Notes under the pieces: generated by a model | What the model was told of the DNA's origin: nothing | The model's database searches: none | The model's input: only the letters and a program-made list of their open reading frames with translations | Origin: Hyphomicrobiales bacterium | GTDB taxonomy: Bacteria; Pseudomonadota; Alphaproteobacteria; Rhizobiales; Rhizobiaceae | Direction of reading: 5' to 3' | Length of the DNA: 64,000 nt | Assembly (NCBI GenBank): GCA_900471925.1 | Contig: UCGV01000024.1 | Coordinates: forward strand, 124,001 to 188,000 | Translations under genes and position numbers: made by a program | Shown here: positions 57,693 to 64,000 of the stretch, piece by piece | Numbering within the stretch: the first letter of the stretch is position 1 | Layout: the number at the start of each line of letters is the position of its first letter

Positions 57693-58925
57693 TCAGCGAT
57701 TGCGGTTCCAGCCGCCATGCCTGTCCCGGCCACCGTTTCCGCTTCGATCCCGATCATGACTGCGGTCATGATGACGGTCTCTTCCCGCGCTCTGATTGTT
57801 GGTTCCGTCCTGGCTGCTACCCCCGTTCTGGCCGCCGCCCCCGTTTTGGTTATCGTTCCCGGACAAGCTTCCGCCGCTGTGATTTTCCGTTCTGTCGGAA
57901 CGGTTGGACCTGTCCTGTCTGTCCGGCCGGTCGTGTCTGTCTGTATGATCGTTTCTGTCTGCGCGATCGTGATTGTCGTGTCGGTTGGGTCGTCCGCGAT
58001 CGTCATGCCGATCATCCCGGTCGTTCCTCTGCCCCCAGCCATTCCTGTCATGGCGGTCGTGCCAACCATGGTGAGGTTTATCATGGTGAGGCCTATCGTG
58101 ATGGGGTTTGTCATGGTGCGGTTTGTCGTGATGAGGCTTCCCGGGCCGTTCCTTCGGCGGGTCATCCTGTCTCTGCGGTTGTCGCGGCGGCGGCGCATCC
58201 GGATCCCGTCGCGGCGGTTCCGGGCGAACCCGGTCTTTGCGTTCGGGGGCGGCCGAGGCCATGCGGCAGCCACCGAGCATGCCGAGGCCGCCTGTCAGGC
58301 TCTGATTGCCGGAGAGGAAGGGAAGGGCGCGCTGGTTGCCGAGCCGCTGCAGCACGCTGGTGTTGACGGGCTGGGTATCCGTCATGTTGCCGTTCGGCCG
58401 GGCGATGACGCAGTCGCAGCGCTGTTGCAACTGCCGGCAGCCGCCCGGGCCGCAGAAGGTGGCTGCGCCGTTCAGCAACACCACGGCTGTCGTGCCGTCG
58501 GGGCCGACATAGAAATCGAAGGCGGTGCCACGCACGCCGATCGTGCCGGCAGGCGTCTGGATCTGATAGGCTGACGATTTGGAATTGCCGCTGACCCAGC
58601 GGAAAGTACCCTTGGCCGCCTTGATGGAAAGACGCCGGACGGAGTCGTCATCGTCGAAGACATATTTGTCGATAACGACAGAGGAGCCCCAGCCGACGGC
58701 AAGCTTGGTGCCGTCGCGGAATATGAACTGGCCAAGCCCGGATTGAGAAGTGCGGATGCGCTCGTCGCGATGGACCTCGTCATTGACGATGATCGGGCCG
58801 CCTTGCCCTGTTACTTCGGTCTTGATGACAGTTGCCTGCCCCACAGGTTCAGCGGCAAGCGCAGGCCACGCGCCTGACAGCGCGACGCAGATGCCCGCGA
58901 TCCGTATGCTACGCCAACCCAACAT
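57693..58925 (-). CDS. FecR-domain protein with long His/Asp/Arg-rich tail
   Basis: Exported protein of 410 residues. The signal peptide ends at about residue 24 (ALA). The FecR domain (about 25-185) shows VNDEVHRDERIRTSQSGLGQFIFRDGTKLAVGWGSSVVIDKYVF (in segments), IQTPAGTIGVRGTAFDFYV and CRQLQQRCDCVI. After residue 225 the chain is low-complexity: Pro/Arg-rich, then repeats of KPHHD (plus strand about 58070-58140), then His/Asp/Arg/Asn/Gly-rich to the end. This second half probably is disordered, binds metal, and lies in the periplasm. It is not coupled to an ECF sigma factor or TonB receptor here. Confidence 0.88.
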   Translation of the reverse strand: MLGWRSIRIAGICVALSGAWPALAAEPVGQATVIKTEVTGQGGPIIVNDEVHRDERIRTSQSGLGQFIFRDGTKLAVGWGSSVVIDKYVFDDDDSVRRLSIKAAKGTFRWVSGNSKSSAYQIQTPAGTIGVRGTAFDFYVGPDGTTAVVLLNGAATFCGPGGCRQLQQRCDCVIARPNGNMTDTQPVNTSVLQRLGNQRALPFLSGNQSLTGGLGMLGGCRMASAAPERKDRVRPEPPRRDPDAPPPRQPQRQDDPPKERPGKPHHDKPHHDKPHHDRPHHDKPHHGWHDRHDRNGWGQRNDRDDRHDDRGRPNRHDNHDRADRNDHTDRHDRPDRQDRSNRSDRTENHSGGSLSGNDNQNGGGGQNGGSSQDGTNNQSAGRDRHHDRSHDRDRSGNGGRDRHGGWNRNR

Positions 58926-58932
58926 CTAACAC

Positions 58933-58944
58933 CCCACATGTGGG
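58933..58944. promoter_or_regulatory. Perfect 12-bp palindrome in the fecR leader
   Basis: CCCACATGTGGG lies 8 bp before the FecR start codon on the minus strand, so it overlaps the ribosome site. It could be an operator or a translation-blocking hairpin. No riboswitch was recognised in the rest of the 240-bp gap to soxB. Confidence 0.5.
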
Positions 58945-59165
58945 AATATTAGCATTTGCGACAGGATGGATCTGCCTGCCCTGTTGGGTGAGAAAAGGAT
59001 TATGCCGCATCTGCGAAGGGGGAGAGCAGCTGCGAAGACGACATGGCGGCCGTCGTGTCAAAACAAAAGCTCTTTCACGTCGCAAAAGAACCGTTGTGCC
59101 GCATTTCGATTTGCGATTTGTATGGCCACGACGGAAGTGCCGTTGCCTGAAGGAGATGATGGCGG

Positions 59166-60419
59166 ATGCGGAAATATTCGGTTTTTGCCGTGGCGCGGGA
59201 GGCTCTGCGCGGGCACAAGGGCTGGGAAAAGCAGTGGACCTCGCCGGAGCCGCGACCGGAATATGACGTCATCATCATCGGCGGCGGCGGACACGGGCTG
59301 GGGGCGGCCTATTATCTTGCCAAGGAGCACGGCATCACCAATGTGGCGGTGCTGGAAAAGGGTTGGCTCGGGGGCGGCAATACCGGCCGCAACACCACCA
59401 TCATCCGCTCAAACTATCTCTATGAAGAGAGCATGCACATTTACGAGCACTCGATGAAGCTCTGGGAAGGGCTGTCGCAGGAGCTCAATTACAACGTCAT
59501 GTATTCGCCGCGTGGCGTGATGATGCTGTCGCACAATGTCCACGACCAGCAGAGCTTCAAGCGGCACATCCACGCGAACAGGCTCTATGGCATCGACAAT
59601 GAATGGCTGACGCCGGAGCAGGCCAAGGCTTATTGCCCGCCGCTCGATATTTCGGCGACGGCGCGCTACCCGATCAATGGTGCGGCTCTGCAGCGCCGCG
59701 GCGGCACCGCGCGTCACGATGCAGTTGCCTGGGGCTATGCGCGTGCGGCCTCGGACCGAGGCGTTCATATCATCCAGAATTGCGAAGTGACCGGCATTCG
59801 CCGCGGCCCCGATGGACGCGTGACGGGCGTCGAAACCAACCGTGGCTTCATCGGCGCGAAGAAGATCGGTGTTTCGGCTGCTGGCCATACAACCACCGTC
59901 ATGAAGATGGCTGACGTGCGCGTGCCGCTGCAATCGAGCCCGCTACAGGCGCTAGTCTCCGAGCCGCTGAAGCCGATCTTCCCCTGCGTCGTCATGTCGA
60001 ACACGGTGCATGCCTATATCTCGCAATCCGACAAGGGCGAACTGGTCATCGGCGCGGGCACGGACCAGTATAATTCCTACTCGCAGACCGGCGGCCTGCA
60101 GATCATCACCCATACGCTCGATGCGATCTGCGAGCTCTTCCCGATGTTCCGCCGTGTGAAGATGATGCGCCAGTGGGGCGGTATCGTCGACAATACGCCT
60201 GATCGTTCGGCCATCCAGTCGAAAACGCCGGTTCCGGGGCTCTATGTCAATTGCGGTTGGGGCACCGGCGGCTTCAAGGCGACGCCGGGTTCGGCCAATC
60301 TCTTTGCCCATCTGATCGCCCGCGACGAGCCGCACAAGTTCAATGCCGGGCTGACGCTGGAGCGCTTCCGCACCGGTCGTCTGATCGACGAGGCGGCAGC
60401 TGCCGCCGTTGCGCACTGA
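59166..60419 (+). CDS. soxB: Sarcosine oxidase beta subunit
   Basis: A 417-residue flavoprotein subunit of heterotetrameric sarcosine oxidase, which demethylates sarcosine to glycine with formation of methylene-THF and H2O2. The FAD motif is DVIIIGGGGHGLGAAYYLAKEHG, followed by GWLGGGNTGRNTTIIRSNY, and the C-terminal TPVPGLYVNCGWGTGGFKATPGS. AAGGAG precedes the ATG. It is the first of four genes in the order soxB-D-A-G, with a 12-bp gap to soxD. Confidence 0.96.
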   Translation: MRKYSVFAVAREALRGHKGWEKQWTSPEPRPEYDVIIIGGGGHGLGAAYYLAKEHGITNVAVLEKGWLGGGNTGRNTTIIRSNYLYEESMHIYEHSMKLWEGLSQELNYNVMYSPRGVMMLSHNVHDQQSFKRHIHANRLYGIDNEWLTPEQAKAYCPPLDISATARYPINGAALQRRGGTARHDAVAWGYARAASDRGVHIIQNCEVTGIRRGPDGRVTGVETNRGFIGAKKIGVSAAGHTTTVMKMADVRVPLQSSPLQALVSEPLKPIFPCVVMSNTVHAYISQSDKGELVIGAGTDQYNSYSQTGGLQIITHTLDAICELFPMFRRVKMMRQWGGIVDNTPDRSAIQSKTPVPGLYVNCGWGTGGFKATPGSANLFAHLIARDEPHKFNAGLTLERFRTGRLIDEAAAAAVAH

Positions 60420-60431
60420 CACGAGGACATC

Positions 60432-60788
60432 ATGCTGCTCATCTATTGCCCTTACTGTCAGGAAGAGCGTTCAGAGCTCGAATTCCGTGGCGCCGGTGAT
60501 GCTCATATCGCCCGGCCAGCCGATATCGCCTCGATCTCCGACAAGGCGTTCGAGGAATATTTCTTCCTGCGCGACAACCCCAAAGGTCTGATCTTCGAGC
60601 GCTGGCGGCACATGCACGGCTGCGGACGTTTCTTCAATGCAGCGCGCGACACGATCAGCGACAAGTTCATCATGACCTACAAGGCCGGCGAGCCGAAGCC
60701 CGATATAGGGGTTGCCGCAGAACCACATGCACCGGTCGAGACCTATGAAGCCGCGTTTTCCGAGAATGCAGAAGGAGAAGCGCAATGA
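60432..60788 (+). CDS. soxD: Sarcosine oxidase delta subunit
   Basis: Small zinc-binding subunit of 118 residues. It begins MLLIYCPYCQEERSELEF with the CxxC zinc pair, and HMHGCGRFFNAARD supplies the other ligands (His, Cys). It bridges the alpha and beta subunits. The last codons overlap the soxA start by 4 bp (ATGA). Confidence 0.96.
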   Translation: MLLIYCPYCQEERSELEFRGAGDAHIARPADIASISDKAFEEYFFLRDNPKGLIFERWRHMHGCGRFFNAARDTISDKFIMTYKAGEPKPDIGVAAEPHAPVETYEAAFSENAEGEAQ

Positions 60789-63778
60789 GCGGCGCGAACC
60801 GTATCGCCGGCAAGGGCCGCCTCACGCCCGCAAGGACAGCGCGTTTCACCTTCGACGGCAAGAGCTACACGGCACTTGAGGGCGATACCGTCGCCTCGGC
60901 GCTGATTGCCCACGGCGTGCATCTCGTCGGCCGTTCCTTCAAATATCATCGTCCGCGCGGTATTCTGTCCGCCGGCGCGGAAGAGCCCAATGCTCTGATC
61001 GATGTCGCACGCGACAGCGCTCGCAAGCAGCCGAATGTGCGGGCGACCGTACAGGAAGTCTTCGACGGCATGATCGTGAAGTCGCAGAACCGATGGCCGT
61101 CGCTATCCTTCGATGTCGGCGCGGTCAACAACCTGTTCTCGCCCTTCTTCGCGGCAGGCTTCTACTACAAGACCTTCATGTGGCCGCGGGCCGCCTGGAA
61201 GCGCGTTTACGAACCGATGATCCGTCGTGCTGCCGGTCTCGGTGTGGCGCCGACGGAAGACGATCCGGATCATTATGCCAGCCGTTACGCCCATTGCGAC
61301 GTATTGGTCGTCGGTGCCGGTATCGCCGGTCTTTCGGCGGCGCTCGCTGCAGCAGAGGCGGGTGCAAAGGTTATCCTCTGCGACGAGCAGGCGGAGGCGG
61401 GCGGCGCGCTGCGCTTCGATAGCGGCGTGAAGGTGGACGGGCTCGATGGTTACGCCTGGGTGCAAAAGACCCTCGCGCGGCTGAAAGCCATGGAGAATGT
61501 CGAGGTTCTCGTCCGCACGACGGCCTTTGGATACTACAACCACAATTTCGTCGGCCTCGTGGAACGCGTCACCGACCATATTGCCCGCCCGGGCCGCGAT
61601 CTGCCGCGCGAGCGGCTTTGGCAGGTCCGCGCCAAGCGCGTCGTGCTGGCCACTGGTGCCATCGAGCGGCATATGGTGTTTCCGAACAACGACCGGCCGG
61701 GCATCATGCTCGCTTCGGCCGGCCGGATGTATCTCAACCACTACGGTGTCGCCGTCGGCCAGAAGGTCGGTATCTACACCGCCCATGATTCCGCCTACGA
61801 GGCGGCCTTCGATCTGAAGCGCGCGGGTGTCTCGATCGCGGCCATCGTCGATAGCAGGCAGACGCCGGGTGCCGCGGTTCTTGCCGAGGCTCGTGCGCTC
61901 GGTATCGATGTGCTGACCGGCCAGTCGGTCGTCAATACCTCGGGCTCGTTGCGCATTTCCTCGATGACCGTGGCGCGCAATGGTGGCGGCTCGCCGCGCA
62001 AGATCAGTGTCGATGCGCTGCTCGTCTGCGCCGGCTGGACACCCTCGGTGCATCTCTTCTCGCAGTCGCGTGGCAAGGTCGCTTTCGATGCCGAGACGCA
62101 GCGTTTTCTGCCCGGCACTTATGCGCAGGATTGCCTGTCCGTCGGCGCTTGCAATGGCACGGATGGCCTGCAGCAGGCGGTCGAGGAATCGCTTGCGGCG
62201 GGTGAGCTGATGGCGCAGGCCGTCGGCAGGCAGGCGGGCAACAAGATCGCGCTTTCCGTCGAACAGTCTTTCGACTGGACCGGCGGCATGATCGGCGCGG
62301 CGGAGGGTGCTGGACCTGACAAGAATGCCAAGGCCTTCATCGATTTCCAGCACGATGTCTGCGCCAAGGATATCCGCCTTGCCGTGCGCGAGGGCATGCA
62401 TTCGATCGAGCATATCAAGCGCTTCACGACGAATGGCATGGCATCCGATCAGGGCAAGCTTTCCAACATGCATGGCCTGGCAATCGCTGCCGAAACGCTC
62501 GGCAAGGACATTCCGCAGGTCGGTCTCACCACTTTCCGTGCACCCTATACGCCTGTCACTTACGGTGCGTTGATCGCGCATTCGCGTGGGCCACTCTTCG
62601 ACCCCGCGCGCAAGACGCCGCTGCATGCCTGGGAGGAAGCGAAGGGCGCAGTCTTCGAGGATGTGGGCAACTGGAAACGTGCCTGGTTCTATCCGCGCGC
62701 CGGCGAGACGATGCATCAGGCCGTTGCCCGTGAATGCCGCACGGCGCGTGACGTCGCCGGCATTTTCGATGCTTCGACGCTTGGCAAGATCGAAGTCGTT
62801 GGGCCCGACGCGGCCGAGTTCATGAACCTCATGTACACCAACGCCTGGGATACGCTGAAGCCCGGCAAGTGCCGTTATGGCATCATGCTGCGTGAGGATG
62901 GTTTCGTCTATGATGACGGTGTCGTCGGTCGGCTCGCCGATGATCGCTTCCATGTGACGACCACGACCGGCGGGGCACCGCGCGTGCTCAACCATATGGA
63001 AGACTATCTGCAGACGGAATTTCCGCATCTGAAGGTGTGGCTGACCTCGGTGACGGAACAGTGGGCCGTCATCGCGGTTCAGGGGCCGAAGGCGCGCGAG
63101 ATCGTGGCGCCGCTTGTTGAAGGGCTCGATATTTCCAACGAAACCTTCCCGCATATGAGTGTCGGTGAGTGCAGGGTGGCGGGCGTTCCGGCGCGTCTCT
63201 TCCGCGTCTCCTTCACCGGCGAGACAGGATTCGAAATCAACGTGCCGGCCGACTACGGCCAGTCGGTGCTGGAAGCGGTCTGGGCCAATGCAGAGCCGCT
63301 CGGCGCCTGTGTTTACGGCACCGAAACCATGCATGTGCTGCGCGCCGAAAAGGGCTACATCATCGTCGGCCAGGACACGGATGGTACGGTAACGCCTGAC
63401 GATGCCGGGCTTTCCTGGGCCGTCTCCAAGAAGAAGGCGGATTTCGTCGGCATTCGCGGCCTGAAGCGATCAGATCTCGTGAAGGAGGGCCGCAAGCAGC
63501 TTGTCGGTCTCGCCACCAAGGATGCGAAGCTGGTGCTCGAAGAGGGCGCGCAGATCGTCGCCAATCCGAACCAGCCGAAGCCGATGACGATGCTCGGACA
63601 CGTGACTTCGGCCTATTGGTCTGAAAATTGCGGACGTTCGATCGCCTTTGCCCTGGTTGAAGGCGGACGCAATCTGGTGGGTGAAACGCTCTATGTGCCG
63701 ATGCCGGACCGGACCATCGCGGTCGAGGTGACGAATCTGGTGTTCTTTGACAAGGAAGGAGGCCGTATCCATGGCTGA
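60785..63778 (+). CDS. soxA: Sarcosine oxidase alpha subunit
   Basis: A 997-residue subunit that binds NAD and THF. The N-terminal Fer2_4-type domain starts FDGKSYTALEGDTVASALIAHGVHLVGRSFKYHRPRG in segments; the FAD/NAD fold is VLVVGAGIAGLSAALAAAEAG; the C-terminal half is a GcvT-type folate domain (VFDASTLGKIEVVGPDAAEFMNLMYTN, FTGETGFEINVP, FALVEGGRNLVGETLYV). It is translationally coupled to soxD before it and to soxG after it (8-bp overlap). The length is normal. Confidence 0.96.
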   Translation: MSGANRIAGKGRLTPARTARFTFDGKSYTALEGDTVASALIAHGVHLVGRSFKYHRPRGILSAGAEEPNALIDVARDSARKQPNVRATVQEVFDGMIVKSQNRWPSLSFDVGAVNNLFSPFFAAGFYYKTFMWPRAAWKRVYEPMIRRAAGLGVAPTEDDPDHYASRYAHCDVLVVGAGIAGLSAALAAAEAGAKVILCDEQAEAGGALRFDSGVKVDGLDGYAWVQKTLARLKAMENVEVLVRTTAFGYYNHNFVGLVERVTDHIARPGRDLPRERLWQVRAKRVVLATGAIERHMVFPNNDRPGIMLASAGRMYLNHYGVAVGQKVGIYTAHDSAYEAAFDLKRAGVSIAAIVDSRQTPGAAVLAEARALGIDVLTGQSVVNTSGSLRISSMTVARNGGGSPRKISVDALLVCAGWTPSVHLFSQSRGKVAFDAETQRFLPGTYAQDCLSVGACNGTDGLQQAVEESLAAGELMAQAVGRQAGNKIALSVEQSFDWTGGMIGAAEGAGPDKNAKAFIDFQHDVCAKDIRLAVREGMHSIEHIKRFTTNGMASDQGKLSNMHGLAIAAETLGKDIPQVGLTTFRAPYTPVTYGALIAHSRGPLFDPARKTPLHAWEEAKGAVFEDVGNWKRAWFYPRAGETMHQAVARECRTARDVAGIFDASTLGKIEVVGPDAAEFMNLMYTNAWDTLKPGKCRYGIMLREDGFVYDDGVVGRLADDRFHVTTTTGGAPRVLNHMEDYLQTEFPHLKVWLTSVTEQWAVIAVQGPKAREIVAPLVEGLDISNETFPHMSVGECRVAGVPARLFRVSFTGETGFEINVPADYGQSVLEAVWANAEPLGACVYGTETMHVLRAEKGYIIVGQDTDGTVTPDDAGLSWAVSKKKADFVGIRGLKRSDLVKEGRKQLVGLATKDAKLVLEEGAQIVANPNQPKPMTMLGHVTSAYWSENCGRSIAFALVEGGRNLVGETLYVPMPDRTIAVEVTNLVFFDKEGGRIHG

Positions 63779-64000
63779 GGTCGCAATTCGCAAACCGGCT
63801 CTGTCAGGTCTCCTTGCCGGTTCGGCCACGGTGCGGCTGAGTGTGGCGCCGGTGGCCAGCCGTCTTTCACTGCGTGCGCCGGCTGAATCCATACCCGCGC
63901 TTTCTGCGGCACTGGGGCTGACCGTGCCGGTGGCGCCGAAGACTTCGGGCCGCGCCGAGAAGCGTGCGGCCCTCTGGCTCGGACCGGATGAATGGCTTGT
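63771..64000 (+). CDS. soxG: Sarcosine oxidase gamma subunit, 3' partial
   Basis: The frame opens at the ATG at 63771, overlapping the soxA stop codon by 8 bp, with AAGGAGG about 10 bp upstream. The visible 76 residues (starting MAEVAIRKPALSGLL, then VRLSVAPVASRLSLRAP and ALWLGPDEWL) match the gamma subunit, which also has a GcvT-like fold. LGPDEWL is typical. The gene runs off the end of the window. Confidence 0.93.
   Translation, partial: MAEVAIRKPALSGLLAGSATVRLSVAPVASRLSLRAPAESIPALSAALGLTVPVAPKTSGRAEKRAALWLGPDEWL

Noticed and set aside
58060..58140. Tandem DNA repeat considered as a CRISPR array or satellite
   Set aside because: Unit length is that of a five-residue KPHHD repeat within the fecR coding frame; no spacers.
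58945..59165. Possible glycine or other riboswitch before soxB
   Set aside because: The gap has purine-rich stretches but none of the conserved glycine, THF or SAM riboswitch cores could be matched.
61103..63334. A 743-codon open frame on the minus strand opposite soxA
   Set aside because: It is a mirror frame produced by GC-rich codon use. soxA is certain on the plus strand, and the antisense protein has no family motif, ribosome site or sensible composition.

Overview
The window is about 64 kb of GC-rich, gene-dense chromosome from an alphaproteobacterium, most likely of the family Rhizobiaceae (Rhizobium/Agrobacterium group). Pointers are the soxBDAG sarcosine oxidase order, the three-subunit proton-translocating transhydrogenase preceded by a small aa3-oxidase subunit IV gene, HWE-type histidine kinase, several class III adenylate cyclases, DUF992 and DUF1007 proteins, and a dispersed repeat of a kind common in rhizobial genomes. 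No rRNA, tRNA, insertion sequence, phage gene or CRISPR array was seen. About 56 genes are called; the first (ABC permease) and last (soxG) are cut by the window ends.

Layout. 1-6.5 kb: sugar uptake and catabolism (ABC permease, binding protein, TIM-barrel isomerase, Gfo/Idh dehydrogenase, GH1 beta-glucosidase) plus a DoxX protein. 6.5-16.4 kb: MarR/membrane-protein pair, a CHASE4-GGDEF-EAL protein, tRNA hydroxylase TrhO, divergent SDR/TetR pair, VOC protein under a SoxR-like promoter, CYTH/CHAD polyphosphate-type pair, KDPG aldolase, DUF533 protein. 16.4-28.3 kb: NicO/DUF1007 metal export pair, LysR regulator, ornithine/lysine decarboxylase with a long structured leader, acetyltransferases, epimerase, serine hydrolase, diguanylate cyclase, CysE, and a CobW GTPase-WD40-GNAT operon behind a Zur-like box. 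28.4-34.1 kb: creatininase-like amidohydrolase, MarR and LacI regulators, hydroxyacid dehydrogenase, aldo/keto reductase, class I glutamine amidotransferase-like hydrolase.

34.4-38.1 kb holds a compact four-gene tellurite/stress-type module: TelA, a TerD protein with an acidic/histidine insert, an uncharacterised protein with three short repeated motifs, and a vWA protein with an acidic/histidine tail. I consider this the best candidate for an under-described system here. 38.4-41.6 kb is a TRAP transporter split into convergent halves. 41.9-45.1 kb has an EAL protein with a degenerate GGDEF domain, followed by a FeeM/autoinducer-synthase-like protein. 45.3-48.6 kb is the pnt operon. 48.6-53.4 kb has a DUF992 protein, HWE kinase, FAD oxidoreductase, TPR lipoprotein and rpsU. 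53.6-58.9 kb has two divergent adenylate cyclases, one with a heme-c-type CxxCH sensor and one with CHASE2, and a convergent FecR protein with a His/Asp/Arg-rich tail. 59.2 kb to the end is the sarcosine oxidase operon.

Two themes recur. Second-messenger signalling is dense (three c-di-GMP proteins, two cyclases, one HWE kinase), and so are metal-binding histidine-rich segments (CobW, TerD, vWA, FecR). Many regulator genes carry readable operator dyads next to them. All functional calls rest on motif reading only; no database search was possible.
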